Source of the DNA: Achatina immaculata | Lineage: Eukaryota > Mollusca > Gastropoda > Stylommatophora > Achatinidae | Direction: 5' to 3' | Assembly: GCA_009760885.1 (NCBI GenBank) | Contig: CM019716.1 | Span: forward strand, 11,044,438 to 11,108,437 | Length of the DNA: 64,000 nucleotides | Shown here: piece by piece, positions 44,575 to 56,500 of the stretch | Layout: each line of letters starts with the position of its first letter | How positions within the stretch are numbered: position 1 is the first letter of the stretch | Translations under genes and position numbers: made by a program | Notes under the pieces: model-generated | Told to the model about the DNA's origin: nothing | The model's input: only the letters and a program-made list of their open reading frames with translations | Database searches by the model: none

Positions 44575-47500
44575 GTAAGTTCACTAAAACTTTAAAAAAT
44601 GCTGACAGTCGATGTGTGAAGTCGAGCAAATGAACTGTCGAAGGCGTTCTCTCTCTCTCTCTGTCTCTCTCTTTCTCTCTCTCTCTTTCTCTCTCTCTCT
44701 TTCTCTCTCTCTCCCTCTCTCTCTCACACACACCCCCACCCCCGTAATCTTAGTTATCTACAGTGAGTTTTCCACAGTGACATTTTTTTATCACGATCTG
44801 CATATTTTTAGAAATCGTTTTCAATAAGTTTAAGAGGGCAGCGATCATCTAGAGATTGTCAATGTAACAATCAAACTTAAACTTGATGTCTTCTTGTGTT
44901 ATAACATCTGACATCCTTCCCGTGCCGCTAAACATCACATAGGGTTCACATGGCAGTTCTCCAAGATTTCCTGTTTTCGGCAAGTTTTTCAAGCTCATCA
45001 AGGGATGATATGCCCACTAAACTGGCTTCTCTTAACAATGTCCTCTTTAGAGTTTCACGTGATCGACTTCATTTTCTTCAGCCTTTTATGTTCCACTTGA
45101 TAACTTGTTTTGGTATTCTCTGATAGTTCCTTCTCATCACATGACAGACATATGTCCATCTTCTTTTTCTGATCACCCATGAGACAGGTTGTTGTTTGCT
45201 CATCTGTCTCATCTCTGCATTGTTCTTGAATTCACTCCACTTTACACCAAGTATTTTCCTTAGCCATTTGTCTTCAAAAGAGTCTAATTTCTTGTCTATT
45301 TCTTTAGTTGTTTTCCATCTTTCACATGCATAAATGAGGGTGGATATTACATTTGAATTGAGTAATCTTAATTTGGTGTTCTAGCAGATCCTATTTACAG
45401 AACTAGAGAATTTAAAGAAAAAAAAGGCACATTTTTTTCAGAACAGATTGGAGAATAAAAATATGTGAAAGTCAAGGAAATGAAATGATAAGCAGACATT
45501 TTCATGACTGCGTTTTCTCATTCTTGGATCTGACTTACAGTCTTAAGTATTGACACAATCCACCGAGGCTGCTGAATCTGTCAATTACAGAAAAGAGAGA
45601 CAATGTGTTGAGTGAAGACGTAACCATGTCAATTACAGAAAATAAAGACAATGTATTGAGTGAAGACTTAAACTTGTAAATTACAGAAAAGAAAGATAAA
45701 GTGAAGACTTAACCATGTAAATTACAGAAAAGAAAGATAAAGTGAAGACTTAACCACCAGAATGTGCTGTAAATGTTTTTGTTTCGTCGTCCCCTACAGG
45801 AGACAGTTTAAAGAAGACTACAAGGTCCTTCAGGAGAGGCTGAGAACACTTCCAGACAAACTTACTCACAGTGTGATGGTAAAGCACTCCATTTTTCTCT
45901 CATGATGTGAACAGTAGCCATTATTAATACAATAGTGATTTGGTTTATTTAGTAAATAGCACATCATCTGGTTACTGGAAAAAAAAAAGTCTTGGGTTCA
46001 GATCCTGATGTGGTAGAAGGGATTTTCTTTTTTTTTTCTAACTCAGTTCTTAGATTTCATTGTTGCCAAATCTTCACCTGATCTTTGGCGAGTGAGATCA
46101 GATATTTGATATTTGGTTCATAAGATCAGTTATTTGATATTTTGATTGGTGAGATCATATATTTTGATATATGACTGGTTACATAAGATGTTTGACATTT
46201 GTTGGTGAGATCATATATTTTGATAACTGGTTGATATTTGGTTGGTGAGATTAGATATTTGACATTTGTTATTATTTAATGATTCTGATTTTACAGGTTC
46301 CATTTGGTAAACTTGGCTTTATGCCAGGACAGCTGGTTCATACAAACGAGATTCTTGTTTTACTTGGGGATAACTGGTTTATCGAGAGATCAGCCAAACA
46401 GGCAACTGAAATAGCTGACAGACGGATAAAAGGTTTTGTTTATATCTTGATTTTGTTGTTCTGTCAGTTCAGTGATAACCCCTTAGGTTATGTGGAGTAA
46501 GGTGGTATGTATGTATATAAGTCTGAACAAAATTTATCATCATCATGTGGTAGCTGTGGCAGTATTTTCCCAGCAAAACATCTGAACCTGTACGTGGTTA
46601 TAAAGTGACATTGAACTAGGTGATCCTGAATCCTAAACAAAACATGTCACTTTAACCAGAATGTGTTAACTGTTTACTGATAACATCTGAAGTAGTGTTA
46701 CTTTAACCGAAATGTATTAACTGTTTACTGATAACATCTGAAGTAGTGTTACTTTAACCAGAATGTATTAAGTGTTTACTTATAACATCTGAAGTAGCAG
46801 TGTAATGTAATCTGATAACCTGCACAGGGTCTGGGTGACTTTTCTAGTGGATGTACAGCCTGGGTGGCTTTTCTAGTAGCTGTGTGATCTAGGTGGTTTC
46901 TTCTTTCTTGTAGATCTATTAGCTCTCTTTTTATCAGTTTCAGGAGAGAAAAAAAATTGTATTCATCCTGATTTTGTAGGACTTTGATTTCAAAGAGTTA
47001 ATTTTTTGAAAGCGCTCAGTTTGACCATCATCCAGTTTGCTGATCCTGTTGCTTTGATTCTAACTTGATAAGACAGTCATTGAAAGTGATCAGAAAAAAA
47101 GTGATGATATATTTGTGTGTGATATGTTTGTGGCACTTTCTGTCATTATTTTGTTCTATAATTTGTGCTGCTGTTATCTTGCATGCATATTTTTTTGTTC
47201 CTTTCTTGGTACATAGTAATAGAGTTTCTTGTCAATCATTTCATGGTTTAGTTTGTTCTTGTCAGTAATTTTATGGTTCTTTTTGTTCTTACATGGTTCT
47301 GTTTGTAAACCAGCTATAGCTTTTGTGAAAAGAGTCAGATTACAGTCTGGCACAAAATGTGTGGGAAGACTGTTCTGAACTGTGTGTAAGTCTTCTCTCC
47401 TGAGTCTTTGGTTTATTTGATTGCTGCTGACGATGGAGAACAAATAGTTAACATTAGAAGAATGAGCAAAGTGTAAAGTTTTTTTTGTGTTAATGACATG

Positions 47501-50500
47501 TTATATTTGTTTCATCTCAACCTTGCAACTTTATTTTATCTTGAAGAAATGTTATCCTTATCAGAAAGAACATTTGTTGGTCTATAAGCTGAACTTTATG
47601 TGATCTTCAGAGCTGGAGAAGAAACTGAGTGACTTGGAAGCACAAGGAAAACTGTTAGAGCCTCGTCTTGCTTTCACCTCACAGATACAGGCAGAACTAC
47701 AAGTAAGAGTTGGAACATGCTTATGGGGATGTTCTCAGTTTGTAGCCTGGCAGGGAATTTGGGGAAATATCGGCCCATTCAAAGCAAAAAATGCAGAATG
47801 ATAAATGTTAGTGATAAGTGAAAGTGGTTAGATCACTAAGATATAGGAGGAGGACAGCTAGAAGAAGAAAGATGCATTAAATGGCATGAGGGAACCAGAA
47901 GATTAATGTCAGCAGAAGCTGAATTATGAGGAAAACGTCAAACAGCTTAAAACAAGTGAAGAAGAGCACCTGCCAGGGTTGAGTTGGACTTGGTCTGATC
48001 TTAAAGTCTGGATAAGATCGTTCTTAGCATTTACCTGAGAGTTTTGTTTGTGTGTGTGTGTAGCCGTTGTCAGTTTTACTAGATCAGTGTGTCTGTGTAG
48101 CCATTGTCAGTGTTTCTGTGTAGCCATTGTCAGTGTTACTGAGTCAGTGTGTCTATGTAGCCATTGTCAGTGTGTCTATGTAGCCGTTGTCAGTGTTACT
48201 AGGTCAGTGTGTCTATGTAGCTGTTGTCATTGTTACTAGGTCAGTGTGTCTATGTAGCTGTTGTCAGTGTTACTAGGTCAGTGTGTCTATGTAGCTGTTG
48301 TCAGTGTTACTAGATCAGAGGTTCTCAGTTAGTGGGGAATCCCACCCCCCACTCAGACCCAAATTTTGGAGTTTGTTTTCTTTGGGGTTGAGGGGGGGGG
48401 GAACGACTGTAGACTGACAGACTTAAACTGTGGGAATATTATACGGATATTATTTGGAATTCATCTTTTGATTCAGACAATCTTGGGAAGGCTTGGGAGA
48501 AGAGGGAATGGGGGAAATGACATTCTGACATGAGGTAAAAATGGTGTGTGACACCAGAAAGTTGAGAACCACCATGTTAGAAAATGGCAGTGAAAGTGAA
48601 GTATGTTATTTGTCTTGTCTGTAGGGCCAAGAAGATGTGAAGGAGATAGTGGAGGAGTTTGATGAAGCTAAAGAGAAACTCTGGGATGGTAAGAATGTGA
48701 TTTGTTAAAGAAGATAAGAATTTTTAGTGTAGGTAGGGGACTTCTGACAAGCAACTGTGTGTGGACCAAATCATTGATTATCTGTTTTATTTAGAATGTT
48801 CTATGATGTACAGCTTATCCACTTAGAATGTTCCAGTTCTACTTTGGAATAAAGAAGATGTATCTATCTCTCCATCTCCTAACATATGCTTAGAGGATGT
48901 ATCTGTCCATCTCTTGACATTTACTAACCCTCTATCACAAGATGTATCTCTGTCCATATCTTGACATTTACTAACCCTCTATCAAAAAATGTATCTATCT
49001 GTCCATCTCTTGACATTTACTAACCCTCTATCAAAAAATGTATCTATCTGTCCATCTCTTGACATTTACTAACCCTCTGTCATAAGATGTATCTCTGTCC
49101 ATATCTTGACATTTACTAACCCTCTATCAAAAAAATGTATCTATCTGTCCATCTCTTGACATTTACTAACCCTCTGTCATAAGATGTATCTATTTGTCCA
49201 TCTCTTGACATTTGGTAACCCTCTATCAGAAGATGTATCTGTCTGTCCATCTCTTGACATTTACTACCCTCTATCATAAGATGTATCTATCTGTCCATCT
49301 CTTGACATTTGGTAGTTAGCATATCTCGTTGTGGTCCTCTTCTACTCTTTTGTGTATAATTCTTTTCAGAAAATATTCTCAGCACAGCTTTATATGAAAT
49401 ATGACCATATTACTATATTGTCAGCACAGCTTTTTATGAAATATGACCACATTACTATATTGTTAGCACATCTTTATGTGAAATATGACCACATTACTAT
49501 ATTGTCAGCACAGCGGATCTAAGGACTGTTATAGCCGGAGGTGGGGTGAGGGATACGCTCTCTGCTCCAATTAAATATCTCCAAGGTGTGTGTCTCAAAT
49601 AGCTTCTGACAGTCAAGTCCAGTTCCTGGCCTTCTCGTGGTGGAACTGTTTAAACTGACAGGAGAAGGGGCAAAAGGCGAGTATCTGGTGCCTGAAAACC
49701 AGATGCTTTCGGGTAGATGAGACTCGTTAGTCTTGGTTGGTAGCTCATCTAGAAGAAGGAAAGCTCCTGCTTGTTGCTGGCAAGATTCTTCAGCTGCCGT
49801 GCGTGGGGTGAAACTCCTCCCAGCCAATGAAGAAAAATGTGAGTAGGGTTGCCGCGCGGCGCCGTCGTGGAAAAGGTGATGGAAAGGATTAAGTGAAGTA
49901 GCCAGTAATCTTGCGGTCATATCACCGCACCTCTGATCTAGAGGCTGACCACGTCTTATATACACCCATACTGGCTCAGCTTAACCCAGGGGTTAAACTA
50001 AGACTCTGCTGGTGAGATTCTTCAGCTGCTGTGCTTGGGGTGAAATTCCTCCTGGCCAATGAAGAAAAATGCAATTAGGGTTGCTGCACGGTACCGCTGT
50101 GAAAAAGGTGATGGAAAGGATTAAGTGAAGTTTAATCAGTATGGCTAGCAGACTTACGGTGAGGGCTACTCAAACCACGTCTCATACCACAGCACCTCTG
50201 CTCTAGAGGCTGACCACGTCCTATACACCCATACTGGGGCAATATGCCTAAACCGACTTAACCCAGGGGTGAAACTTATTAGTGGCGAAGATTCGTCCTC
50301 CTGGACAAAAGCTCTGTCCTGGTTACCACCAGGAAGGGTAGCGGCTACGACCACAAAATGCTGAAGTTGGAAACGCTGGATCAGTGCAGTCTAGATAGGC
50401 AACCACCTCTCACCCGATGGGGATATATTATATCCAAATCATGTTGAGGTTTTACAGTGAATAAGTCCAACTCTGGACTGGATGGGCAACCACCTCTCAC

Positions 50501-53500
50501 CTGGCAGGGATATATTCATATCTAAACCATGTCGAGGTTTTCCGGTGAGAAAGTCCAACTCTAGACTAAACTGGTCCAATGAAAACCACAGTATCACGCA
50601 TTGCTGCTTCTGTGACCCACTGAGAATATAGACCCAAGCCCCACGATGCTCTGAGCCTCCATCCTAATTAGAACAAAACCTCCATCCTAATTAGAACAAA
50701 GCTTATCTGAATATTTCTTCTTGTTTACGTTGATTGCGCAAACCAAGAATTGTTTGAAAGCCGTTTAAAATATTCAGATAAGTTTTGTTCTAATTATATT
50801 TCTTGATTAATTTTTTCATTTTTTGTTATTTCATTAACATAGTTTTATGTGATCCTATACTTTGTCTCCTCTTTCTGATTCTTCTACTAAGTTATTTTCA
50901 CTGCAACAAACACTTTTTTTTGTTGTTCTTCCAGTACACCTATAGTTTATCTCCTCTCTCTAATTCTTCGTCCCATATGTGTTTGGATGATTAAAGCTCA
51001 CACCAGAACATCACAATTTTGTATTCATCAAATAATAAAGCTGTTCCTACTTTTTTCCTGGTTTATACATTTTGATATCACAGCTTTACTGCAGTGCTTC
51101 ATGTATAGTTGTATACCTATACACTATATCAAATATGACCACATTACTATATTGTCAGCACAGCTTTATATGAAATATGACTACATTATTATATTGTCAG
51201 CACAGTTTTGTATGTAATATGACCACATTACTGTATTGTCAGCACAGTTTTGTATGTAATATGACCACATTACTGTATTGTCAGCACAATTTTGTATGTG
51301 ATATGACCACATTACTGTATTGTCAGCACAATTTTGTATGTGATATGACCACATTACTGTATTGTCAGCACAATTTTGTATGTGATATGACCACATTACT
51401 GTATTGTCAGCACAATTTTGTATGTGATATGACCACATTACTGTATTGTCAGCACAATTTTGTATGTGATATGACCACATTACTGTATTGTCAGCACAAT
51501 TTTGTATGTGATATGACCACATTTTACTGTATTGTCAGCACAATTTTGTATGTGATATGACCACATTACTGTATTGTCAGCACAATTTTGTATGTAATAT
51601 GACCACATTACTGTATTGTCAGCACAATTTTGTATGTGATATGACCACATTACTGTAACTAAATTGTTTTTCTTATTATTTAGTCAAGTGATTATTTTTT
51701 TTCTTTCAGTATTTTATTTGGCTCCACCCCCAGTCAACCATGCTGGTCTTTTCTGTATTTTCATTTTCTTGAGTTTTAGCTTTATCATCTGTGTTATTGT
51801 TTTAGTGTATATATCACTTATTATTAAGACAATAAAATGAAATTAATATGGTCATAAATTTGGGGACATCAGCAATGTTGCTATCAAACATCATGTTTTA
51901 ATGTGGACATGCTTTCCTTATTGCAGAACAGCATCGCAGAAATGTGAGAAAACACAAAGAAGAGGTTCGAAGAAACCTGGATCTTCAGAATTCTTTACAG
52001 AAAACGGAGGCAGACATTCAGAAAACAGATTCTTCATTCTGGTCACGGCTTGATGAACTGGAGAAACAGGAAGCAGAGAGAAATGAAATAGAAAGGTGGG
52101 TTTTTTGTATTTTTTGTTTGTTTGTCTTTATTATCTTTTTATCTGCTATCAGTTCTAATGCTGTACCTTGAACAGCTTTATCTGCTATCAGTTCTAGTGT
52201 TGTACATTTCACTTGCAAGAGGATGGTATTGCCATTTATTGTACTTAAGACCATCTTTCTCTAGCTTATCTCTTCCTCATTGTCTTTGTGTGATGTCCTT
52301 TCTATTCATCTGTTTGCACTTGTTAGCGTCCAGTCATAATGGTCTTTCACTAGTGTCATGGGAATCGATTTTCTACCTTGTTCTCTAAATTCCTCTAACT
52401 TTTCTTACATATTTTATAACTAAAATATGTTCATAATCATAATCATAATTCTAGGTTACAAGGCACTACTGGTTGGTGTGAAGAAATTCTCATCTGAGTG
52501 TGAACTTTATGGACATCTTTTGATCAGTAGGTGAGTGCACTAACTGCTACGCCACTGCAGCATGGTATAATTTAAAAAAAAAAAGAGTAAAAGTTCTCTA
52601 GTTTGATGAGAATTAACCGAGTAAATGGTTTATTTCCTTTCTTGTAGTTTGCCACTTGAGGATGATGAAAACCACGAGGTGAGTCAGACAAGTGGCAGCT
52701 CTGACATCTCCTCAAAAAGTTCCAGAAGAGTGGCCTGGGCAGATGACGTGAAAGATGAAAGAGTCAGCGATGAGAGCAGTGATGATGGTTCTACAGAGGA
52801 AGATGAAGATGATGATGATGAGAATGATCAGGCAGAAACTGTGAGAAAACCTATTCAGAAAACCATCACCTTTAAACACACGCAGACATCATCACCATCA
52901 TCATTGCCATCATCATCACAGGTGAGTGAGTTGATGTCTGCAGGTGTTCTTACAACTTGTTCAGAAAACCATCACCTTTAAATACACTCAGACATCATCA
53001 TCATCATCATCATCAACTAGTGTTTGCTAAGATGAAGTGTGCATTTTAATGAAGTTTTAACAGAATTTGATATTTTCAAGAACATGAGGGCAGCTGAAGC
53101 AGTAGTGAACAGCTTTCTCATGAAAAAAGCAGTAGGCGTGATTTCCACTGACATCATAGACCTGTTGATTCAGCAGTAAAAGTGAGTGCTCAGCACTTTG
53201 TGTTAGAGAAAACTGGCTTAAAACTGGAGTTCCTGCACAGTGAGATCACACAAGGCTGCTGTTGCAAAAACTAATTGTTGACAAGAACACCAGTTCTTGT
53301 ATGGAGGAACTACACATGATGAGAACACCAGTTCTTGTATGGAGGAACTACACATGATGAGAACACCAGTTCTTGTATGGAGGAACTACACATGATGAGA
53401 ACACCATTCTTGTATGGAGGAACTACACATGATGAGAACACCAGTTCTTGTATGGAGGAACTACACATGATGAGAACACCAGTTCTTGTATGGAGGAACT

Positions 53501-56500
53501 ACACATGATGAGAACACCAGTTCTTGTATGGAGGAACTACACATGATGAGAACACCAGTTCTTGTATGGAGGAACTACACATGATGAGAACACCAGTTCT
53601 TGTATGGAGGAACTACACATGATGAGAACACCAGTTCTTGTATGGAGGAACTACACATGATGAGAACACCAGTTCTTGTATGGAGGAACTACACATGATG
53701 AGAACACCAGTTCTTGTATGGAGGGACTACACATGATGAGAACACCAGTTCTTGTATGGAGGAATTACACATGATGAGAACACCAGTTCTTGTATGGAGG
53801 AACTACACATGATGAGAACACCAGTTCTTATATGGAGGAACTACACATGATGAGAACACCATTCTTGTATGGAGGAACTACATATGACTCATTGCAAAAA
53901 TAAAACTGTCTCTTCATGAGAACACCAGTTCTTGATGAGAATGCCAGTTGTTGATGAGAACACCAGTTCTTGATGAGAATGCCAGTTGTTGATGAGAACA
54001 CCAGTTCTTGATGAGAATGCCAGTTGTTGATGAGAACACCAGTTCTTGATGAGAATGCCAGTTGTTGATGAGAACACCAGTTCTTGATGAGAATGCCAGT
54101 TGTTGATGAGAACACCAGTTCTTGATGAGAATGCCAGTTGTTGATGAGAACACCAGTTCTTGATGAGAATGCCAGTTGTTGATGAGAATGCCAGTTGTTG
54201 ATGAGAATGCCAGTTGTTGATGAGAATGCCAGTTGTTGATGAGAATGCCAGTTCTTGATGAGAATGCCAGTTGTTGATGAGAACACCAGTTCTTGATGAG
54301 AATGCCAGTTGTTGATGAGAACACCAGTTCTTGATGAGAATGCCAGTTGTTGATGAGAACGCCAGTTCTTGATGAGAATGCCAGTTGTTGATGAAAACGC
54401 CAGTTCTTGATGAGAACGCCAGTTGTTGATGAAAACGCCAGTTCTTGATGAGAACACCAGTTCTTGATGAGAACACCAGTTCTTGATGAGAATGCCAGTT
54501 GTTGATGAAAACGCCAGTTGTTGATGAGAATGCCAGTTGTTGATGAAAACGCCAGTTCTTGATGAGAATGCCAGTTGTTGATGAAAACGCCAGTTCTTGA
54601 TGAGAACACCAGTTGTTGATGAGAACACCAGTTCTTGATGAGAATGCCAGTTGTTGATGAAAACGCCAGTTCTTGATGAGAATGCCAGTTGTTGATGAAA
54701 ACGCCAGTTCTTGATGAGAATGCCAGTTGTTGATGAAAACGCCAGTTCTTGATGAGAACACCAGTTTATGTATGAGGAAACTGAACCTGATTTAAAAGAA
54801 AATGAACACAGAAAAGATTTTTTGAGGTTTATGACCTGTTCCTGTCTGTCTGTTTGAGTTGTTCCTCTGATAGCCTGGATGGTCTTTCCCACTTGGTTGT
54901 ATACCTGGCTATGTTTTGTTAGTGTTTTCTCACTTGGTTGTATACCTGGCTATGTTTTGTTAGTGTTTTCTCTCTTACTTGTATACCTGGCTATGTTTTG
55001 TTAGTGTTTTTCTCTCTTACTTGTATACCTGGCTATGTTTTGTTAGTGTTTTCTCTCTTACTTGTATACCTGGCTATGTTTTGTTAGTGTTTTTCTCTCT
55101 TACTTGTATACCTGGCTATGTTTTGTTAGTGTTTTTCTCTCTTACTTGTATACCTGGCTATGTTTTATTAGTGTTTTTCCCACTTGGTTGTATACCTGGC
55201 TATGTTTTGTTAGTGTTTTCCCACATGCTTGTATACCTGGACATGTGTTAGTGTTTTCCCACATGCTTGTATACCTGGAAATGTATTAGTGTTTTCCCAC
55301 ATGCTTGTATACCTGGACATGTATTAGTGTTTTCCCACATGCTTGTATACCTGGAAATGTATTAGTGTTTTCCCACATGCTTGTATACCTGGAAATGTAT
55401 TAGTGTTTTCCCACATGCTTGTATACCTGGACATGTGTTAGTGTTTTCCCACATGCTTGTATACCTGGAAATGTATTAGTGTTTTCCCACATGCTTGTAT
55501 ACCTGGAAATGTATTAGTGTTTTCCCACATGCTTGTATACCTGGACATGTGTTAGTGTTTTCCCACATGCTTGTATACCTGGCTATGTTTTATTAGTGTT
55601 TTCCTACATACTTGTATACCTGGACATGTTTTATTAGTGTTTTCCCACATACTTGTATACCTGGACATGTTTTATTAGTGTTTTCCCACATGCTTGTATA
55701 CCTGGACATGTTTTATTAGTGTTTTCCCACATACTTGTATACCTGGACATGTTTTATTAGTGTTTTCCCACATACTTGTATACCTGGACATGTTTTATTA
55801 GTGTTTTCCCACATGCTTGTATACCTGGCCATGCTTTGTTAGCATTTTCCAACGAAAATCACGGTGTCACGCAATCCCGCTTCTGCGACCCACCAAGAAT
55901 ACAGGCTCAAGCCCTGCAATACTCTGAACCTCTTGTGGTCCTCTCGGGGATCTCGTGTGGTCCTTTCGGGGACCATGAGACTTATCAGGGACCACAGGAT
56001 TTAAATTCAGTGGGATCATGGGGCGGTCTTGGTGGTAGAGGTGAATGTTATACATTTTCTTGAAGTTCATGGAGCTCTTCACTTCTTTCACTCATCAGCA
56101 TTGAGAACACCATGGTTTCCCTCTTGTGCCATCAGAATTTCTGCTGCTATTTTTGGTGTATATGCTTGTGTTGTGAAGTTGTTGGAGAACTTCCCAGTTA
56201 TCAGTGACATTGTGGTTGAAGACCCACTGCTGAACTTCAGAAAGATACCAGTTCTTCTATTCAATGTCACAGTGATTGCTGATCTGAATATCTGTGACTG
56301 AATGAAACTTGTATGATAAAGAGCAGAATGGTAGACTGACTGCGTGCCCAATTCATATCTGTTCGAAAATAAAGTCTGTTCATTCTGTCTGTGTATTCAT
56401 GGGTCCAGGAGCTGTTTGGCTGGTCCATTCTGTGAGTTTTTGTGCCTGAGCTTTTCTTTCCATCTTTGTCTGGCTGTCCTTCTCAGTCTCTGGGGTATTC

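Larger units (their letters stand above)
49368..51656. repeat. 42 bp minisatellite, split by a nest of insertions
   Basis: Core ATATGACCACATTACTGTAT with TGTCAGCACAATTTTGTATG, at 49368-49513 (3 copies) and 51132-51656 (12 copies). Between them lie composite repeat A, the foldback element and a Penelope-like end. URI1 intron 5. Confidence 0.92.

Noticed and set aside
53828..54892. Minus-strand frames of 231-354 codons rich in SSTTGILIKNW-like repeats
   Set aside because: Product of a 19 bp repeat read in all three frames (three units make 57 bp), in a URI1 intron on the opposite strand.
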